From positions 3,534,001 to 3,598,000 of the forward strand of contig JADJQZ010000001.1 in NCBI GenBank assembly GCA_016712465.1: a stretch of DNA of 64,000 nt. The letters run 5' to 3'. Positions 1-9,666 of this stretch are shown here, in pieces. The position numbers and the translations under genes were made by a program. The DNA is from Candidatus Obscuribacter sp. Lineage in GTDB: Bacteria > Cyanobacteriota > Vampirovibrionia > Obscuribacterales > Obscuribacteraceae. The notes beneath the pieces are model-generated. The model had not been told where the DNA came from and ran no database searches. It saw nothing but the letters and a program-made list of their open reading frames with translations. Positions within the stretch are counted from its first letter, which is position 1, and each line of letters begins with the position of its first letter.

Positions 1-2
1 AC

Positions 3-773
3 TGGACGCCTCTCTTCATCCAGATGGGAGCTTCCCTGCTTTATTTACTCTGCATCCTCAGCCCGCCTGTGCGTCAGTGGTTTGCCTCCCTCACCCGCCC
101 GCAAGTGAGCCAGGAGCTGGCAGAATGCCTGAGACAATGGCGAGGACAAAAGGAAGACCAGGAACTTTCTTGCCAGGTCGGCCTGCTCTATGTCAAAACC
201 GGTCTACTGTTCAAAGCTAGAAACGTACTTCAATCAATGAAGAAGCAGTATCCCGGTTCACCCTATACAGACCTCCTGGCCGGGGTTCTGGCATTTCACA
301 GGCAAAAGTATCAGGAGGCCAGGCAGGCCTTCGAAAAGGTCACCAATCATCCGGCGGTGGAAGGCGAACTTAGAGCCCAATTGCTCGCCGCCGCTGCTTG
401 CGCGGCCTTCGCCCAGCAAGATTTGACGGCAGCCTTGAATTTCGCCGATCGGGCCCTGGAATTCGAGGACGGATGCCTGACAGCCCGCATGGTGAAAGTC
501 GATGTTTATCTGGCCCTGGGCAAGAAAGAGCAAGCTGCCCAGGAAATTTTCGTGGCTATGCACCTTGGGCTCGAATTCGATTTAAAAGACAAAATCCCAA
601 TCGATAGTGAAAAAGCGCTCATATACTTGCGCACAGCCATCGAGAGTCACTCCGGCGAGGCAAGATTCGCAGCCGCCTCGTCTACAAAAGAGCTGGTGGA
701 GCGCCCTTCCGAGGTTCTGGAAGCAGCCGGCGGTACTCCGGCGGTGGAGCAAAACAAAGATAAGCAGGCATGA
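3..773 (+). CDS. TPR-repeat protein with N-terminal membrane segment, 5' end probably outside window
   Basis: The reading frame is open to the left edge of the window. The first ATG is at 24, but in-frame codons before it continue a hydrophobic stretch (about 20 residues ending near LCILSPP), so the true start may lie upstream. After this membrane segment come about 130 residues of helical repeats that look like tetratricopeptide repeats, with alternating small and large hydrophobic residues (for example LLAGVLAFHRQKYQEARQAF). The last 50 residues are polar and probably disordered. TPR proteins are scaffolds for protein-protein contacts; no enzymatic motif is visible. A membrane-anchored TPR adaptor is the most I can say. 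The precise function is unknown. Confidence 0.7.
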   Translation, partial: WTPLFIQMGASLLYLLCILSPPVRQWFASLTRPQVSQELAECLRQWRGQKEDQELSCQVGLLYVKTGLLFKARNVLQSMKKQYPGSPYTDLLAGVLAFHRQKYQEARQAFEKVTNHPAVEGELRAQLLAAAACAAFAQQDLTAALNFADRALEFEDGCLTARMVKVDVYLALGKKEQAAQEIFVAMHLGLEFDLKDKIPIDSEKALIYLRTAIESHSGEARFAAASSTKELVERPSEVLEAAGGTPAVEQNKDKQA

Positions 774-834
774 AGAGCAGCCAATTATGAGAGCAATCTA
801 TAACAATTTGGTTGCGGCGACTACGAAAAACCTC

Positions 835-862
835 TTTTCAACCTCGGTCAAATCCATATAAT
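835..862 (+). promoter_or_regulatory. Possible sigma-70 promoter for the diguanylate cyclase gene
   Basis: A TATAAT hexamer at 857-862 lies 16 bp after TTTTCA at 835-840, which matches TTGACA at four of six positions. It sits about 95 bp before the start codon at 956. The -10 match is perfect and the -35 is moderate. This is inferred from sequence only. Confidence 0.4.
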
Positions 863-955
863 CTAATGTAGGAAATCAGGTATCTCTCGGGACTTCATCT
901 TGGTTGTTAGCACAAAGAAAATTTCAAACCGCAATCTACGGGTACCTGCAATCCA

Positions 956-3892
956 GTGGCGATCAAAGTTTTAAAACCAGCGCTGACCATAAGAGCAAGA
1001 ATGTTCCTGCTCTGCCTGGGCGTTGCCATGCCGCTTCTAGCCATTGGAAGTTTTTCGCTTTTCAAAGAATACCGAACCCTCAAGCTGGAAGCAGAAAGGG
1101 CCACCACCTTGCAGGCCGCCACCGGCGTTCGCACCCTTTCCAACTGGATGACCGGGCAACTTGACGCCATAGACAGCGTAGCCAACCTGCTGGAGAAGCA
1201 GGATCTAAAAAACGGCAACATCGATATAAACAAAACCCTGGCCACGGCAACCGTCTCCCAGCCATCCTGGAGCAAGCTCGTCCTCTTCAGCAGTGACGGA
1301 CAGACTGAAATAGCCAGCGCTTCCAACAACCGCAATAGACCGGCTACGGTCGCCGCAGGAAGTTCCAACGATGCACAGGGCTTGCGCGATCTGCTGCTCA
1401 AGACCAGGCAAACAAAAAAGGCAGCCATCGCTACCAGTACTATCTTGCAAAACGGCAAGCCCTTCATTTTGGCGGCGGCCCCTCTGACTAGAAACAACCA
1501 GGTGAAAGGTCAGCTCGTCGCATATATAGATCCGTCCGCCGTACTGGATCTCTACGCCGGACTGACCGGCTCTTCAGACAAATCTGCGGCAGTGATAGCC
1601 ATAATCGACGCTCACAAGCGAGTGGTGGCTAGAACCATCGACAATGACCAGTGGGTAGGCAAAGACTTCAGTCAGGCCCGCAGCGTGAGAGCGGCCCAGG
1701 GTAAACAAAAGGGCACCTACGAAGCCGTGGGCATTGCCGATGCCACCCCCCGTGCCTACGCCTTCGATCATGAGCCCATCACCAACTGGTTGGTGGTAAT
1801 CGGTCTACCAACCAAACTTATATACGGAACGGCTCATGACTGGCTAATTTTGATGATTTGCCTGGCCGCCTGCGCCGTTAGCGTCTCCATCATGCTGGCC
1901 TATTCGTCTACTACGTACTTCACCAGAGCAATAAACAGCCTCGTTCGTGAAGCGCTTTCCCTTGGAAGAGGCGATTTTTCAAAACGCGTTAGAGTCAATT
2001 CCGCCGATGAACTCGGTCTTCTGGCACGGGCTTTCAACGAAATGGCCACCCTTCTGGAAGTGGATCGGGACCACAAGAACATGGTCAGACGTATTTCCGA
2101 ATCGATTCGCCAATCTCTTGATCTAAACGAAATTCTCAATACCACAGTCAAAGAATTGGGAGAGAACTTGCAGGCCAGCCGCTGCTGCCTGGCCTTAATC
2201 GAGACCCATGAAACTGCCAGCCTAGCGGACGATGAACTCAGTTTCGACTATATGTGGTGTAACCAGGAAAATGGCGTTAGCCCCCTCAGGCAGCGCAAAA
2301 TTCTCATTGGTGTCGATACAGCCATGAGAAAGATCATCAATCAAGACTCAATCATATGGCTCGATCTTCTCGGAACCTGTGGTGCAAGCGATGGAGATAG
2401 TCCCCAGAGCAAGCCTACTGCCGGAGCCGATCTTTTCGAAGGACATGAAGACAGTGATTGGCGCTCGATCAAATCCATGATCGCCTGTCCGATCACGACG
2501 GGCAAGGGTACCATTGGTCTGATACTGATACACCAGTGCGACCACCTGCGCACCTGGTCCCAGTCCGAATTAGAGCTGGTCAACGCCGTAGCCAGCCAGG
2601 TTGCCCTGGCCATAGAACACGGGCAGCTCTACAACCAGGCACGCACAATGGCTGAACAGGAACAACTGATCAATCACATTGTCAAAGCGGTGCGAACCTC
2701 CCTGGACCTTGACACCATCCTTGATACCGTGACCCGAGAATTGACCCTGGCCATGTCTGCCGACCGGGTACAGATCGCCCAACCGCGGGCGGAAGGTCCC
2801 CTGGTAGTAACCCATGAATATCACCGGGAAGGACTGGAATCTACCAAAGGCTTGAGCCTGTACGGTAATGCCATAGACTTCCATCCCAACGCAAAATCGC
2901 AACAACTGCAAAGCGATACGGGCAACTTCGTACTGGGCATTGATTTGTCGGCAATCAGACGCACTTACGGCGCTGGTCAGGGTGAGGCAAACCAGGACGC
3001 AGAAGGCGCATCGATGACATTCTGTGATGGCAGCGATGCCTTACAATGCGAAATCGACCGCCAGGGTCTCATATCCGTAGTCAGTCAGGTGGATGGAGAC
3101 GCCCGCTGCCAGGTCTTCTCCGAATACCTTGATCAAGTCGGCGGCAAATCTTTGATAGCAGCGCCGCTCATAAACGGTAATCAACTGGTAGGCGTGCTCA
3201 TCGTGCACCAGTGCAGCGAGACCCGCCTCTGGAGAGACACGGAAGCCAACCTGGTCGGTGCAGTAGCCGACCAACTCTCGGTGGCTATTGCCCATGCTCA
3301 ACTCTTTGCTCAAGTCAGACACCAGGCTATTACAGATGGTCTGACCGGACTCTACAACCATGTCTATTTCAAAAATCGCCTCTCGGAAGAGTTGCGTATG
3401 GCGGAAAGGAAGGGCACTTCCGTGTCCTTAATCATGATCGACCTTGATAAGCTCAAGATGATCAATGACACTTATGGTCACCCTGTCGGTGACGCCGCCA
3501 TCAGGCAAATTGCCGCCATTCTCAAGACTTTGCTGAGAAGCGGCGATACGGCTGCGCGATACGGCGGAGAGGAATTCGGCATCATCCTGCCGGAAACATC
3601 GCTACTGGAGGCTGCCCTGATTGCGGACCGTCTCTGCAGCCAAATTCGCAACAGTCAAGTGCCCGTACTGGGCAAAATAACTGCCTCTTTGGGAACGGCT
3701 AGCTATCCCAAACAAGCGCGCAGTTCATCCGAACTGATTGAGCGCGCCGACAAGGCTCTGTATGTTGCGAAAAACAGTGGACGAGATCAAGTCAGAGTCT
3801 ACGAAGAAGAGATGAATGCAGCGAGCACGCCTACTTTCACCAATGTCACCAGGGACATGGAAAGACCTAAGAACGCTCAAATTTCAGAGTAA
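956..3892 (+). CDS. Membrane diguanylate cyclase: Cache-like sensor, HAMP, two GAF, GGDEF
   Basis: This is a 978-residue signalling enzyme expected to make cyclic di-GMP from GTP. It has a first membrane helix near residues 16-36 and a periplasmic Cache-like sensor to about 285. A second helix lies near 295-318, then a HAMP linker near 320-372. Two GAF-type domains follow (about 390-560 and 575-795), then a C-terminal GGDEF domain (about 800-948). The active-site motif is GGEEF at 870-874. The product-inhibition I-site RxxD is present as RSGD at 861-864, exactly five residues before it, so the enzyme should be active and feedback-inhibited. The start is GTG at 956 with a weak ribosome site; an internal ATG at 1001 would still keep the first helix. 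The ligand of the sensor is unknown. Confidence 0.9.
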   Translation: MAIKVLKPALTIRARMFLLCLGVAMPLLAIGSFSLFKEYRTLKLEAERATTLQAATGVRTLSNWMTGQLDAIDSVANLLEKQDLKNGNIDINKTLATATVSQPSWSKLVLFSSDGQTEIASASNNRNRPATVAAGSSNDAQGLRDLLLKTRQTKKAAIATSTILQNGKPFILAAAPLTRNNQVKGQLVAYIDPSAVLDLYAGLTGSSDKSAAVIAIIDAHKRVVARTIDNDQWVGKDFSQARSVRAAQGKQKGTYEAVGIADATPRAYAFDHEPITNWLVVIGLPTKLIYGTAHDWLILMICLAACAVSVSIMLAYSSTTYFTRAINSLVREALSLGRGDFSKRVRVNSADELGLLARAFNEMATLLEVDRDHKNMVRRISESIRQSLDLNEILNTTVKELGENLQASRCCLALIETHETASLADDELSFDYMWCNQENGVSPLRQRKILIGVDTAMRKIINQDSIIWLDLLGTCGASDGDSPQSKPTAGADLFEGHEDSDWRSIKSMIACPITTGKGTIGLILIHQCDHLRTWSQSELELVNAVASQVALAIEHGQLYNQARTMAEQEQLINHIVKAVRTSLDLDTILDTVTRELTLAMSADRVQIAQPRAEGPLVVTHEYHREGLESTKGLSLYGNAIDFHPNAKSQQLQSDTGNFVLGIDLSAIRRTYGAGQGEANQDAEGASMTFCDGSDALQCEIDRQGLISVVSQVDGDARCQVFSEYLDQVGGKSLIAAPLINGNQLVGVLIVHQCSETRLWRDTEANLVGAVADQLSVAIAHAQLFAQVRHQAITDGLTGLYNHVYFKNRLSEELRMAERKGTSVSLIMIDLDKLKMINDTYGHPVGDAAIRQIAAILKTLLRSGDTAARYGGEEFGIILPETSLLEAALIADRLCSQIRNSQVPVLGKITASLGTASYPKQARSSSELIERADKALYVAKNSGRDQVRVYEEEMNAASTPTFTNVTRDMERPKNAQISE

Positions 3893-3947
3893 GACGGGTT
3901 GGGAAACGCGCTGAAGAGTACTAGCGAGCTGTGGAAAGGACCGGCAA

Positions 3948-4643
3948 ATGACCCAAAATAGACTTGTTCTCTTCGACATCGACGAGACCATGATCTCTTC
4001 CGACGGCGCCGGCAGGCGTGCTCTTTCCCGTGCCCTGGCCAAGACCCACGGGCTGCCACCGGAAGCCTCATCCATTCCCATGTCCGGCAAAACAGATCCG
4101 CAAATCATCACTGAAATTCTTACTGCCGCCGGTTTCAGCCAGGAGGAAGCGGTAGCAGCCAGAGAGGAAGTGATACTAAACTACCTGGAAGCTCTTGATG
4201 AAGAGATAGAAAAGAGCACTTATTACATTATCCATCCGGGAGTAATTGAGCTTCTCACGGCATTACAAGCGGAAACCCGGGCCTTTCTCGGACTTCTAAC
4301 CGGCAATGTAGCGCCGGGTGCCGAGAAAAAGCTGAAACGCTTCCAGCTCTTTCAGTATTTCCCCATCGGAGCCTACGGCTCAGATTCGGCTTGCCGTCTT
4401 GATCTACCGGCGATTGCCGTTGAACGGGCGAGAGCGCATTTCCAGGAGCAGTTCAGCCCCCGCCAGGTGGTCATTATAGGTGACAGCGTCAACGACATAG
4501 CCTGCGCCAGGGGTTACGGAGCCAAGGCCATTGCCGTCAATACCGGTCGCACCAGTTGGGAAAGCCTGGAGAAGGAAAAGCCCTGCCATCTCTTTAAAGA
4601 CCTCGCCGTCACGGATTCCGTCATGGAAGCAATCTTCTCTTAG
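3948..4643 (+). CDS. HAD-superfamily phosphatase (phosphoglycolate-phosphatase-like)
   Basis: A 231-residue HAD hydrolase. Motif I is FDIDETM with the nucleophile Asp10 and the acid/base Asp12. A cap region (about 20-90) follows, then motif II as LLTGN and motif IV as GDSVNDIACARGYGAKAI near the C-terminus. This layout fits the Gph-like subgroup that removes phosphate from small metabolites such as phosphoglycolate. Substrate cannot be read from sequence. The ATG is preceded by AAAGGA with good spacing. It follows the diguanylate cyclase by 55 bp on the same strand and could be cotranscribed, but no functional link is evident. Confidence 0.85.
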   Translation: MTQNRLVLFDIDETMISSDGAGRRALSRALAKTHGLPPEASSIPMSGKTDPQIITEILTAAGFSQEEAVAAREEVILNYLEALDEEIEKSTYYIIHPGVIELLTALQAETRAFLGLLTGNVAPGAEKKLKRFQLFQYFPIGAYGSDSACRLDLPAIAVERARAHFQEQFSPRQVVIIGDSVNDIACARGYGAKAIAVNTGRTSWESLEKEKPCHLFKDLAVTDSVMEAIFS

Positions 4644-4700
4644 AAAAGCAGCGGAAAGGGCAAATACAGTACAACGCTCTCAGCCGAAAGGTCTGGTCTC

Positions 4701-5228
4701 ATGTTCTTCAAGAAAGTCACTTGCTGCTCCATGCTGATACCGGCAGTCCTGACCGCCTGGGGATTTCTCTCAGGGTCGACGGCAGTTTGCCAAACTCCCC
4801 AGGGTCTCAATGACGGGGAGATGGTAACGAGAATGAAAGAAGCGGCCCGGCAAATGAGCAGCTTCTACAAAGAAAACGAACATGTGCCTTCTTCCGTGCA
4901 AGAAATTGACGCCCTCCTGCACCAGTTGGAGGAAAACGAAAAGCCGAACAAACAACCGGAGCAGTTTGGTACCTATCGACGCCTGGGTTTCACCTGTGTG
5001 GCCCTGGACAAATCGATTTCCGATATTCCTCTTGATTCCTGGCGCCAGTCTCCGCCCAACAAGCTCAACTTCATGCCGGCTTGCACCGTGGTAGTTTTGA
5101 CTGACGGCGAAAACACCTGCCTGATCTGGGGTGCCTCAATTTCAGGAAATCCCATACTAGACTCGGAAAACAAGGCCATCCTGATTTATAGAAAGTTCGA
5201 ACCGGCGGAAAAGACCACTGACAAATAG
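4701..5228 (+). CDS. Secreted protein of unknown function
   Basis: A 175-residue protein with an N-terminal signal peptide (positively charged start, hydrophobic core to about residue 24, likely cleavage after TAVC or shortly before). The mature part begins with a helical segment, then a segment with VPSSVQEIDALL, and ends in a strand-rich region with one conserved-looking WGASISG stretch. The middle resembles the globular part of some pseudopilins, where a VxELD-type motif follows the helix, but the N-terminus is not a type IV pilin leader. I do not recognise the family. The export signal and the 57-bp gap after the HAD gene are what can be seen. Confidence 0.65.
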   Translation: MFFKKVTCCSMLIPAVLTAWGFLSGSTAVCQTPQGLNDGEMVTRMKEAARQMSSFYKENEHVPSSVQEIDALLHQLEENEKPNKQPEQFGTYRRLGFTCVALDKSISDIPLDSWRQSPPNKLNFMPACTVVVLTDGENTCLIWGASISGNPILDSENKAILIYRKFEPAEKTTDK

Positions 5229-5257
5229 TCTTTTCAGATTCAGCGCACCACAAAATG

Positions 5258-6217
5258 TTACCAGCTTGTGCCTTCACCCCTGGGCTTGAGAACAATGACA
5301 TTGCGGTTGTTCTTAGCCAACTTGTCCAGTTCGGCCTGCTCCTGCGCTGTCAGATTTTCGCCGCGCATGGCCTTGGCCAACGGTCCATCACCATCGGTCA
5401 ACTTATTTGTGCCAAGAAGGGCGTCACGGAGATTAAATCCTCCACCTGAGGCAGCAGTACCCTTGGTTTCACCTACTTTATCGTAGAGGTCCTGGGCACC
5501 AAGAGCAGTGCGTAAGCCAAGTTCCGAAGTCAGCCCTTTGCCGTTCACTATCAGATCTCGCGGCAAACCCATCTTATCCTCAGTCAGCAATATTTTGGCA
5601 CCTTCCTTGGTGTGCATCAAGATACTTCTAGCACCATCTATACCGGCATCCTCGCTGACTGTAGCCCTGGCACCATGTTTTTCCATGAGTTCGCCTTTGA
5701 CTACGGCCATAACCCGCACCTTCTCATCCCGACCAAGCGCATTGACGGTCTCTGAAATATTGCGCCCGGAAAGAATAGCGTTTGTAATTGCCTCGGCCTT
5801 GCTTCGCTCCTGCGGTGAAGCGGCGTCCCGGTAGGCCTTCGTATACTGGTCATCGAGACCAGGCGCACCGGTATCTCTAGCGGTGGCTTGCCTTTCGCCC
5901 TGGCCTTGAGAGTCTTTCTTGCCGACAGCCTTATCGCCCGGCTGCGACTCTCTTCCCGGGGCATATACATCTTTCAGTTCACGCTTGGCGCTGTCACCAA
6001 CTATGGTGACATTGCCGAATTGCTTGGCCACATCAGTGCCGTGGGTAGAGATGCCTGCATCAGGGGCCGACATTATCTGCTTGAAGACGTCTTTTCGAGT
6101 CTCTAGCGGGCATTCCTTGTTGAAGCGATCGCTCAGGTCCTGCCCTTTAGCTCCCTGACTTACGACAGTATCGAGAGAGCAAACATCTTTCTGGGGTTCC
6201 GCCTTATCTCTAGCCAT
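5258..6217 (-). CDS. Hypothetical hydrophilic protein, no recognised domain
   Basis: A 319-residue soluble protein with no signal peptide or membrane segment. The ATG at 6217 is chosen because GAGG lies nine bases upstream; a TTG at 6232 in the same frame lacks such a site. The first half is polar and rich in K, D, G and Q. The region around residues 135-240 is more ordered (helices and strands around AEAITNAILSGRNISETVNA). No catalytic motif is visible. It converges on the preceding secreted-protein gene with 29 bp between stops. Function unknown. Confidence 0.65.
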   Translation of the reverse strand: MARDKAEPQKDVCSLDTVVSQGAKGQDLSDRFNKECPLETRKDVFKQIMSAPDAGISTHGTDVAKQFGNVTIVGDSAKRELKDVYAPGRESQPGDKAVGKKDSQGQGERQATARDTGAPGLDDQYTKAYRDAASPQERSKAEAITNAILSGRNISETVNALGRDEKVRVMAVVKGELMEKHGARATVSEDAGIDGARSILMHTKEGAKILLTEDKMGLPRDLIVNGKGLTSELGLRTALGAQDLYDKVGETKGTAASGGGFNLRDALLGTNKLTDGDGPLAKAMRGENLTAQEQAELDKLAKNNRNVIVLKPRGEGTSW

Positions 6218-6279
6218 GAGCTTATGCCTCAAGGGAACATTCTATTATTCCCGGCAGAGGCAACTTTCAAGCAAAGACC

Positions 6280-7647
6280 TCAGGGCTCCTGCTGTTCCTG
6301 GCTATTTAACTTTCCAGTCAGGCTCTTCAAAAATTCCACCAGGCAGGTCACTTCCTCCCGCCTCAGCTCTTGCCCTTGCTGAAACCTGGCCATATCTTGC
6401 ACGGCCTCTTCCAGAGTGGATACTGAACCGTCATGGAAATAAGGCGCCGTCAGGGCAACGTTGCGCAGAGCAGGCACTTTGAACCTATACCGGTCTGCTT
6501 CCAGCCGGGTGACGTTGAAACGTCCGAGATCCGCTTCATTTACCTTCTTACCGCCGTTTTTCAGCCTGTGGGCGAAGTAATCGCCCTTAATGCCCATTTT
6601 CTCAAAAGTCATTCCGCCCAAATTCATACCGGAATGGCAGGAAACGCAGCCCTTCTCCTGAAACAAAAAATAGCCCTTTAACGCCTGACCGGAGAGCGCA
6701 GTCTTTTCACCTTTCAGATAACGATCAAACTTACAACCAGGAGTGATGAGAGTCTGTTCAAAGACGGCAATAGCATCGGCAATTACATCGGGGGAAAGAG
6801 GAACCCCGTAGGCTCTCTCCGCCAGACCGGAATAAGCACTGTCGGACCGCAGTTCGGCAAGCCGGTCTTCCGTCAGGCCTCCCATTTCACCTGCGCTTGA
6901 GAGAGAGACAAGGGCCTGCTGCTTCAGGTCGGAGGTCCGACCATCCCAGTACTGCTTGAAGTTTAAGGCAGCATTGAAGACCGTAGGTGTATTGAGAGCC
7001 CTGCCTGATGGATCAGCACTAATAGCGACGGGCAAAGCATCGGCGCCGCCCTTGTCAGGAGCATGACAGCCGGCGCAGGAGAGTTTCTTGTGGGCGGATA
7101 GGCGCTTCTCGAAGAAGAGTTTCCGGCCCAGCTCTACTTGAAGAGAAGGAGGAGCGGAGAGCGAGACCGGAAGGGGACGACATTGAATTCGCGTCGAAAC
7201 TCCCTGGACATACCTCAGTACGGCTCTCTTGTCTCCCTCGGTAAGCCCTGAAAACCCCTTCCAATGCAAGGCTCGGTAGCGTCCGGGCGGCATACTGCCA
7301 TTGCTCACGGAGGAAGCGATCCGGTAGAGATCCGGCGGCGAAATGGGCTCCGTCCCCGTCAACTGCTCCTGAGAGAGATTGAGCACGGTCTGGGCCTCCT
7401 TTCTGTCCCTGGCTATAAGTGTCGAGGCCAGTGGAAAGCGCGCGTAAATCGGATCGGCGGCAAGACTACTGCTGCTATGACAGTCCGCGCAGCTTTCCTG
7501 CATTACTTTCGTGAAAGAGGCAAAATCCCCGTCCCCGACTCGGTCGTTTTGAATCTTGCGAGGCAAGAAGTTGGAAATCGGCAAAAGAAGCGCGCCCAGG
7601 AGCAGGCAAGCAATTGCAAAAAATAAGGGAAGCTTCGCTTTCAACAA
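6280..7647 (-). CDS. Three-haem cytochrome c peroxidase / MauG-family protein
   Basis: A 455-residue exported c-type cytochrome. An N-terminal signal anchor (residues 5-26) is followed by three CxxCH haem sites: CADCH at 53-57, CAGCH at 191-195 and CVSCH at 334-338. The last two belong to a standard di-haem peroxidase module (about 165-445, with NTPTVFNAALNFKQYWDGR). The first lies in a separate small haem-binding domain, which is an addition to the classic two-haem bacterial peroxidase. The expected role is periplasmic reduction of hydrogen peroxide with electrons from cytochrome c, or MauG-like protein oxidation. The extra haem could relay electrons. The upstream region is shared with the divergent folK gene. 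Confidence 0.88.
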   Translation of the reverse strand: MLKAKLPLFFAIACLLLGALLLPISNFLPRKIQNDRVGDGDFASFTKVMQESCADCHSSSSLAADPIYARFPLASTLIARDRKEAQTVLNLSQEQLTGTEPISPPDLYRIASSVSNGSMPPGRYRALHWKGFSGLTEGDKRAVLRYVQGVSTRIQCRPLPVSLSAPPSLQVELGRKLFFEKRLSAHKKLSCAGCHAPDKGGADALPVAISADPSGRALNTPTVFNAALNFKQYWDGRTSDLKQQALVSLSSAGEMGGLTEDRLAELRSDSAYSGLAERAYGVPLSPDVIADAIAVFEQTLITPGCKFDRYLKGEKTALSGQALKGYFLFQEKGCVSCHSGMNLGGMTFEKMGIKGDYFAHRLKNGGKKVNEADLGRFNVTRLEADRYRFKVPALRNVALTAPYFHDGSVSTLEEAVQDMARFQQGQELRREEVTCLVEFLKSLTGKLNSQEQQEP

Positions 7648-7797
7648 GCACCTGCCTCAAAGAGTGCCAAGCCAGTACCTGTCGAATCCGGCCAGCGCTT
7701 ATACTAACTCTAAGTCTTGATTGACTCCAAGAATTGAGAGCAGACACTGCTAAAATAACGCTTACTTTCACCTTCGAAGCCCTGTTTACAGCCCACC

Positions 7798-8433
7798 ATG
7801 CACAAGGAAAGTCAATTGTCCGACCCAAAATCAGGTTCTGAAAATTCCAAAGGGGATGCGCTCCCGGAGCCTGGCAAAAAAACCGGGGAGCGCAAGCTCA
7901 GAGGTAACAAAAGACGTGTAAGGTCTTATATCGGCTTAGGTTCCAATGAAGGTGACAGGCTGGGCTATGTGCAACAGGCCCTGCAATTGCTCAAAGACGT
8001 GAAAGGCATCAAAGTACTGGAAACCAGCAGTCTATATGAAGCCGAACCGATTGGTGATGTCTACACAAACTGGTTTGTCAACGCCGTGGTTTGCATTGAT
8101 ACCGAACTGAGCCCCTTTGAACTTCTGGACGTGCTCAAAGATATAGAGAACCGCCTCTACGCCCTGCACAATAAAGAAAGCGGTAAAGTGAAAGAGCGTG
8201 TAATCGACCTGGACATCCTCTTCTACGGACAGGAAGTTCTCGATAGCATCGATCTGAAGATCCCGCACCCCAGGCTTCTGCAACGAGCCTTTGCCCTGGT
8301 GCCGCTGTTAGAAATCGCACCGGATATTCGCTATCCGGGTCTTTTGAAGTCGGTAGCAGAAATTCATGAGGAATTGCCCGAGCCGGAGCAGGTCTATCTC
8401 TTCGGTACCAGAGAATGTGACGAGAGAGACTGA
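7798..8433 (+). CDS. folK: 2-amino-4-hydroxy-6-hydroxymethyldihydropteridine diphosphokinase
   Basis: HPPK transfers diphosphate from ATP to 6-hydroxymethyl-dihydropterin in folate synthesis. Family signatures are clear: YIGLGSNEGDR near residue 43, LYEAEPIG, NWFVNAVV, then RVIDLDILFYGQEVL with the metal-binding aspartates, and IPHPRLLQRAFALVPL. The 211-residue length exceeds the usual 160 because of a polar N-terminal extension of about 40 residues. No in-frame alternative start lies close to the core, so the extension may be real, although the ATG has only a weak ribosome site. It is followed after 9 bp by acpS. Confidence 0.92.
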   Translation: MHKESQLSDPKSGSENSKGDALPEPGKKTGERKLRGNKRRVRSYIGLGSNEGDRLGYVQQALQLLKDVKGIKVLETSSLYEAEPIGDVYTNWFVNAVVCIDTELSPFELLDVLKDIENRLYALHNKESGKVKERVIDLDILFYGQEVLDSIDLKIPHPRLLQRAFALVPLLEIAPDIRYPGLLKSVAEIHEELPEPEQVYLFGTRECDERD

Positions 8434-8442
8434 TAGCAAATT

Positions 8443-8844
8443 ATGCATTTTAAAATTGGCTCCGATATTTGTTCGGTGACAAGAGTGGAAGAAACCCTGG
8501 TTAAATTCGGGGAACGTTTCCTGGACCGAGTCTTGACCGAAAATGAGAAAGCCTATGTTCTCTCTGTAGCAGTAAAAGATAGGGCCAGCAAAGTAGCTGC
8601 CCGTTTTGCCGCCAAGGAAGCAACAGCCAAGACTTTGCAAACAGGCTTTAAAGGGTTATCGTTCAAGGAAATAGAAGTTGTCAGAAACAGTGCCGGTGCC
8701 CCATCGCTTAAATTAAGCGGGAGGGCCTCAGCCCTGGCTGCAAAACTCAATTTAAGCAGTTTCGAGCTGACCATTTCACATGAACGGGAATATGCGATTG
8801 CCTTCGTGCTAGGCTATGGCGAAACACCAAACAGAAGCAGGTGA
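8443..8844 (+). CDS. acpS: Holo-[acyl-carrier-protein] synthase
   Basis: AcpS transfers 4'-phosphopantetheine from coenzyme A to acyl carrier protein, activating it for fatty acid synthesis. The 133-residue length is typical. The metal ligands are visible as Asp8 in IGSDICSV and Glu59 in RFAAKEATAK. The C-terminal motif SFELTISHEREYAIAFV matches the family. It sits 9 bp after folK and 3 bp before the next gene, so the three form an operon. Confidence 0.93.
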   Translation: MHFKIGSDICSVTRVEETLVKFGERFLDRVLTENEKAYVLSVAVKDRASKVAARFAAKEATAKTLQTGFKGLSFKEIEVVRNSAGAPSLKLSGRASALAAKLNLSSFELTISHEREYAIAFVLGYGETPNRSR

Positions 8845-8847
8845 GCT

Positions 8848-9666
8848 GTGAAAACTTACGGACCGGTCATTACTTTCACATCGGATTTCGGAACCAATGA
8901 TGGTTACACAGGAGCAGTCAAGGGAGTAATCCTTTCACGCTGTCTGGACGCCCGTATAGTCGACATCTGCCATCAAATCGAACCCTGGAACGTGGCTTCC
9001 GCAGCCTGGATCATTGCCAGCGCCTACAAGTACTTCCCGCAAGGCACCATCCATATTGTGGTCGTCGATCCGCAGGTGGGCTCCAGCCAGAGACGAATCC
9101 TGGTAGTAGGCGACAGCGAGCTATTCCTGGCCCCGGACAACGGCATCCTCACCCTGGTCATGAAGGAACAGGCGAACTGGCGTGCCTACGAGCTAAATAA
9201 GAAAGAGTACTGGCTGCCTTATGTCTCCAATACCTTTCACACAAGAGACATTTTCGCTCCGGTAGCCGCGCATATAGCAAGCGGCATCAAACCTTCTGAA
9301 GTGGGCACAGAAATTCCTATCGAATCTCTGGCGCGCCTGGAGAATCAGGAAGTCAGCACCGTAGGCGGTGTCATCAACGGCCGGGTCGTGCACATCGATC
9401 GCTTTGGCAACTTGATTACCAATATCTCCAACGACCGAGTCAAACCCAGGGCCAATTGTTACCTCGACGACTTGAAGGTGGGTACGGTCAATAATACCTA
9501 TTCTTCAGTGACGGAAGGCATGGCAGTCGCTTTCCCAGCCAGCCACGGCTATCTGGAAATTGCCATCCACCAGGGTCGAGCCAGCGAGATCTTGAAGGCA
9601 AAGGTAGGTTCGCAGGTTGCCCTGGAGTTGGTACCGGCTTTAGCGGAAACAGAAAAGGCTAAGTAA
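8848..9666 (+). CDS. SAM hydroxide adenosyltransferase (DUF62 family)
   Basis: A 272-residue member of the DUF62 family, whose characterised members split S-adenosylmethionine with hydroxide to adenosine and methionine and are related to fluorinase and chlorinase. Visible motifs: ITFTSDFGTNDGYTGAVKG at the N-terminus, VVDPQVGS, FLAPDNGILT, TFHTRDIFAPVAAHIA and HIDRFGNLITNI. The start is GTG at 8848, 3 bp after acpS. The 3' end overlaps the convergent PemK-like gene by 8 bp. Nothing distinguishes a halogenase; the hydrolase role is the default. Confidence 0.87.
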   Translation: MKTYGPVITFTSDFGTNDGYTGAVKGVILSRCLDARIVDICHQIEPWNVASAAWIIASAYKYFPQGTIHIVVVDPQVGSSQRRILVVGDSELFLAPDNGILTLVMKEQANWRAYELNKKEYWLPYVSNTFHTRDIFAPVAAHIASGIKPSEVGTEIPIESLARLENQEVSTVGGVINGRVVHIDRFGNLITNISNDRVKPRANCYLDDLKVGTVNNTYSSVTEGMAVAFPASHGYLEIAIHQGRASEILKAKVGSQVALELVPALAETEKAK

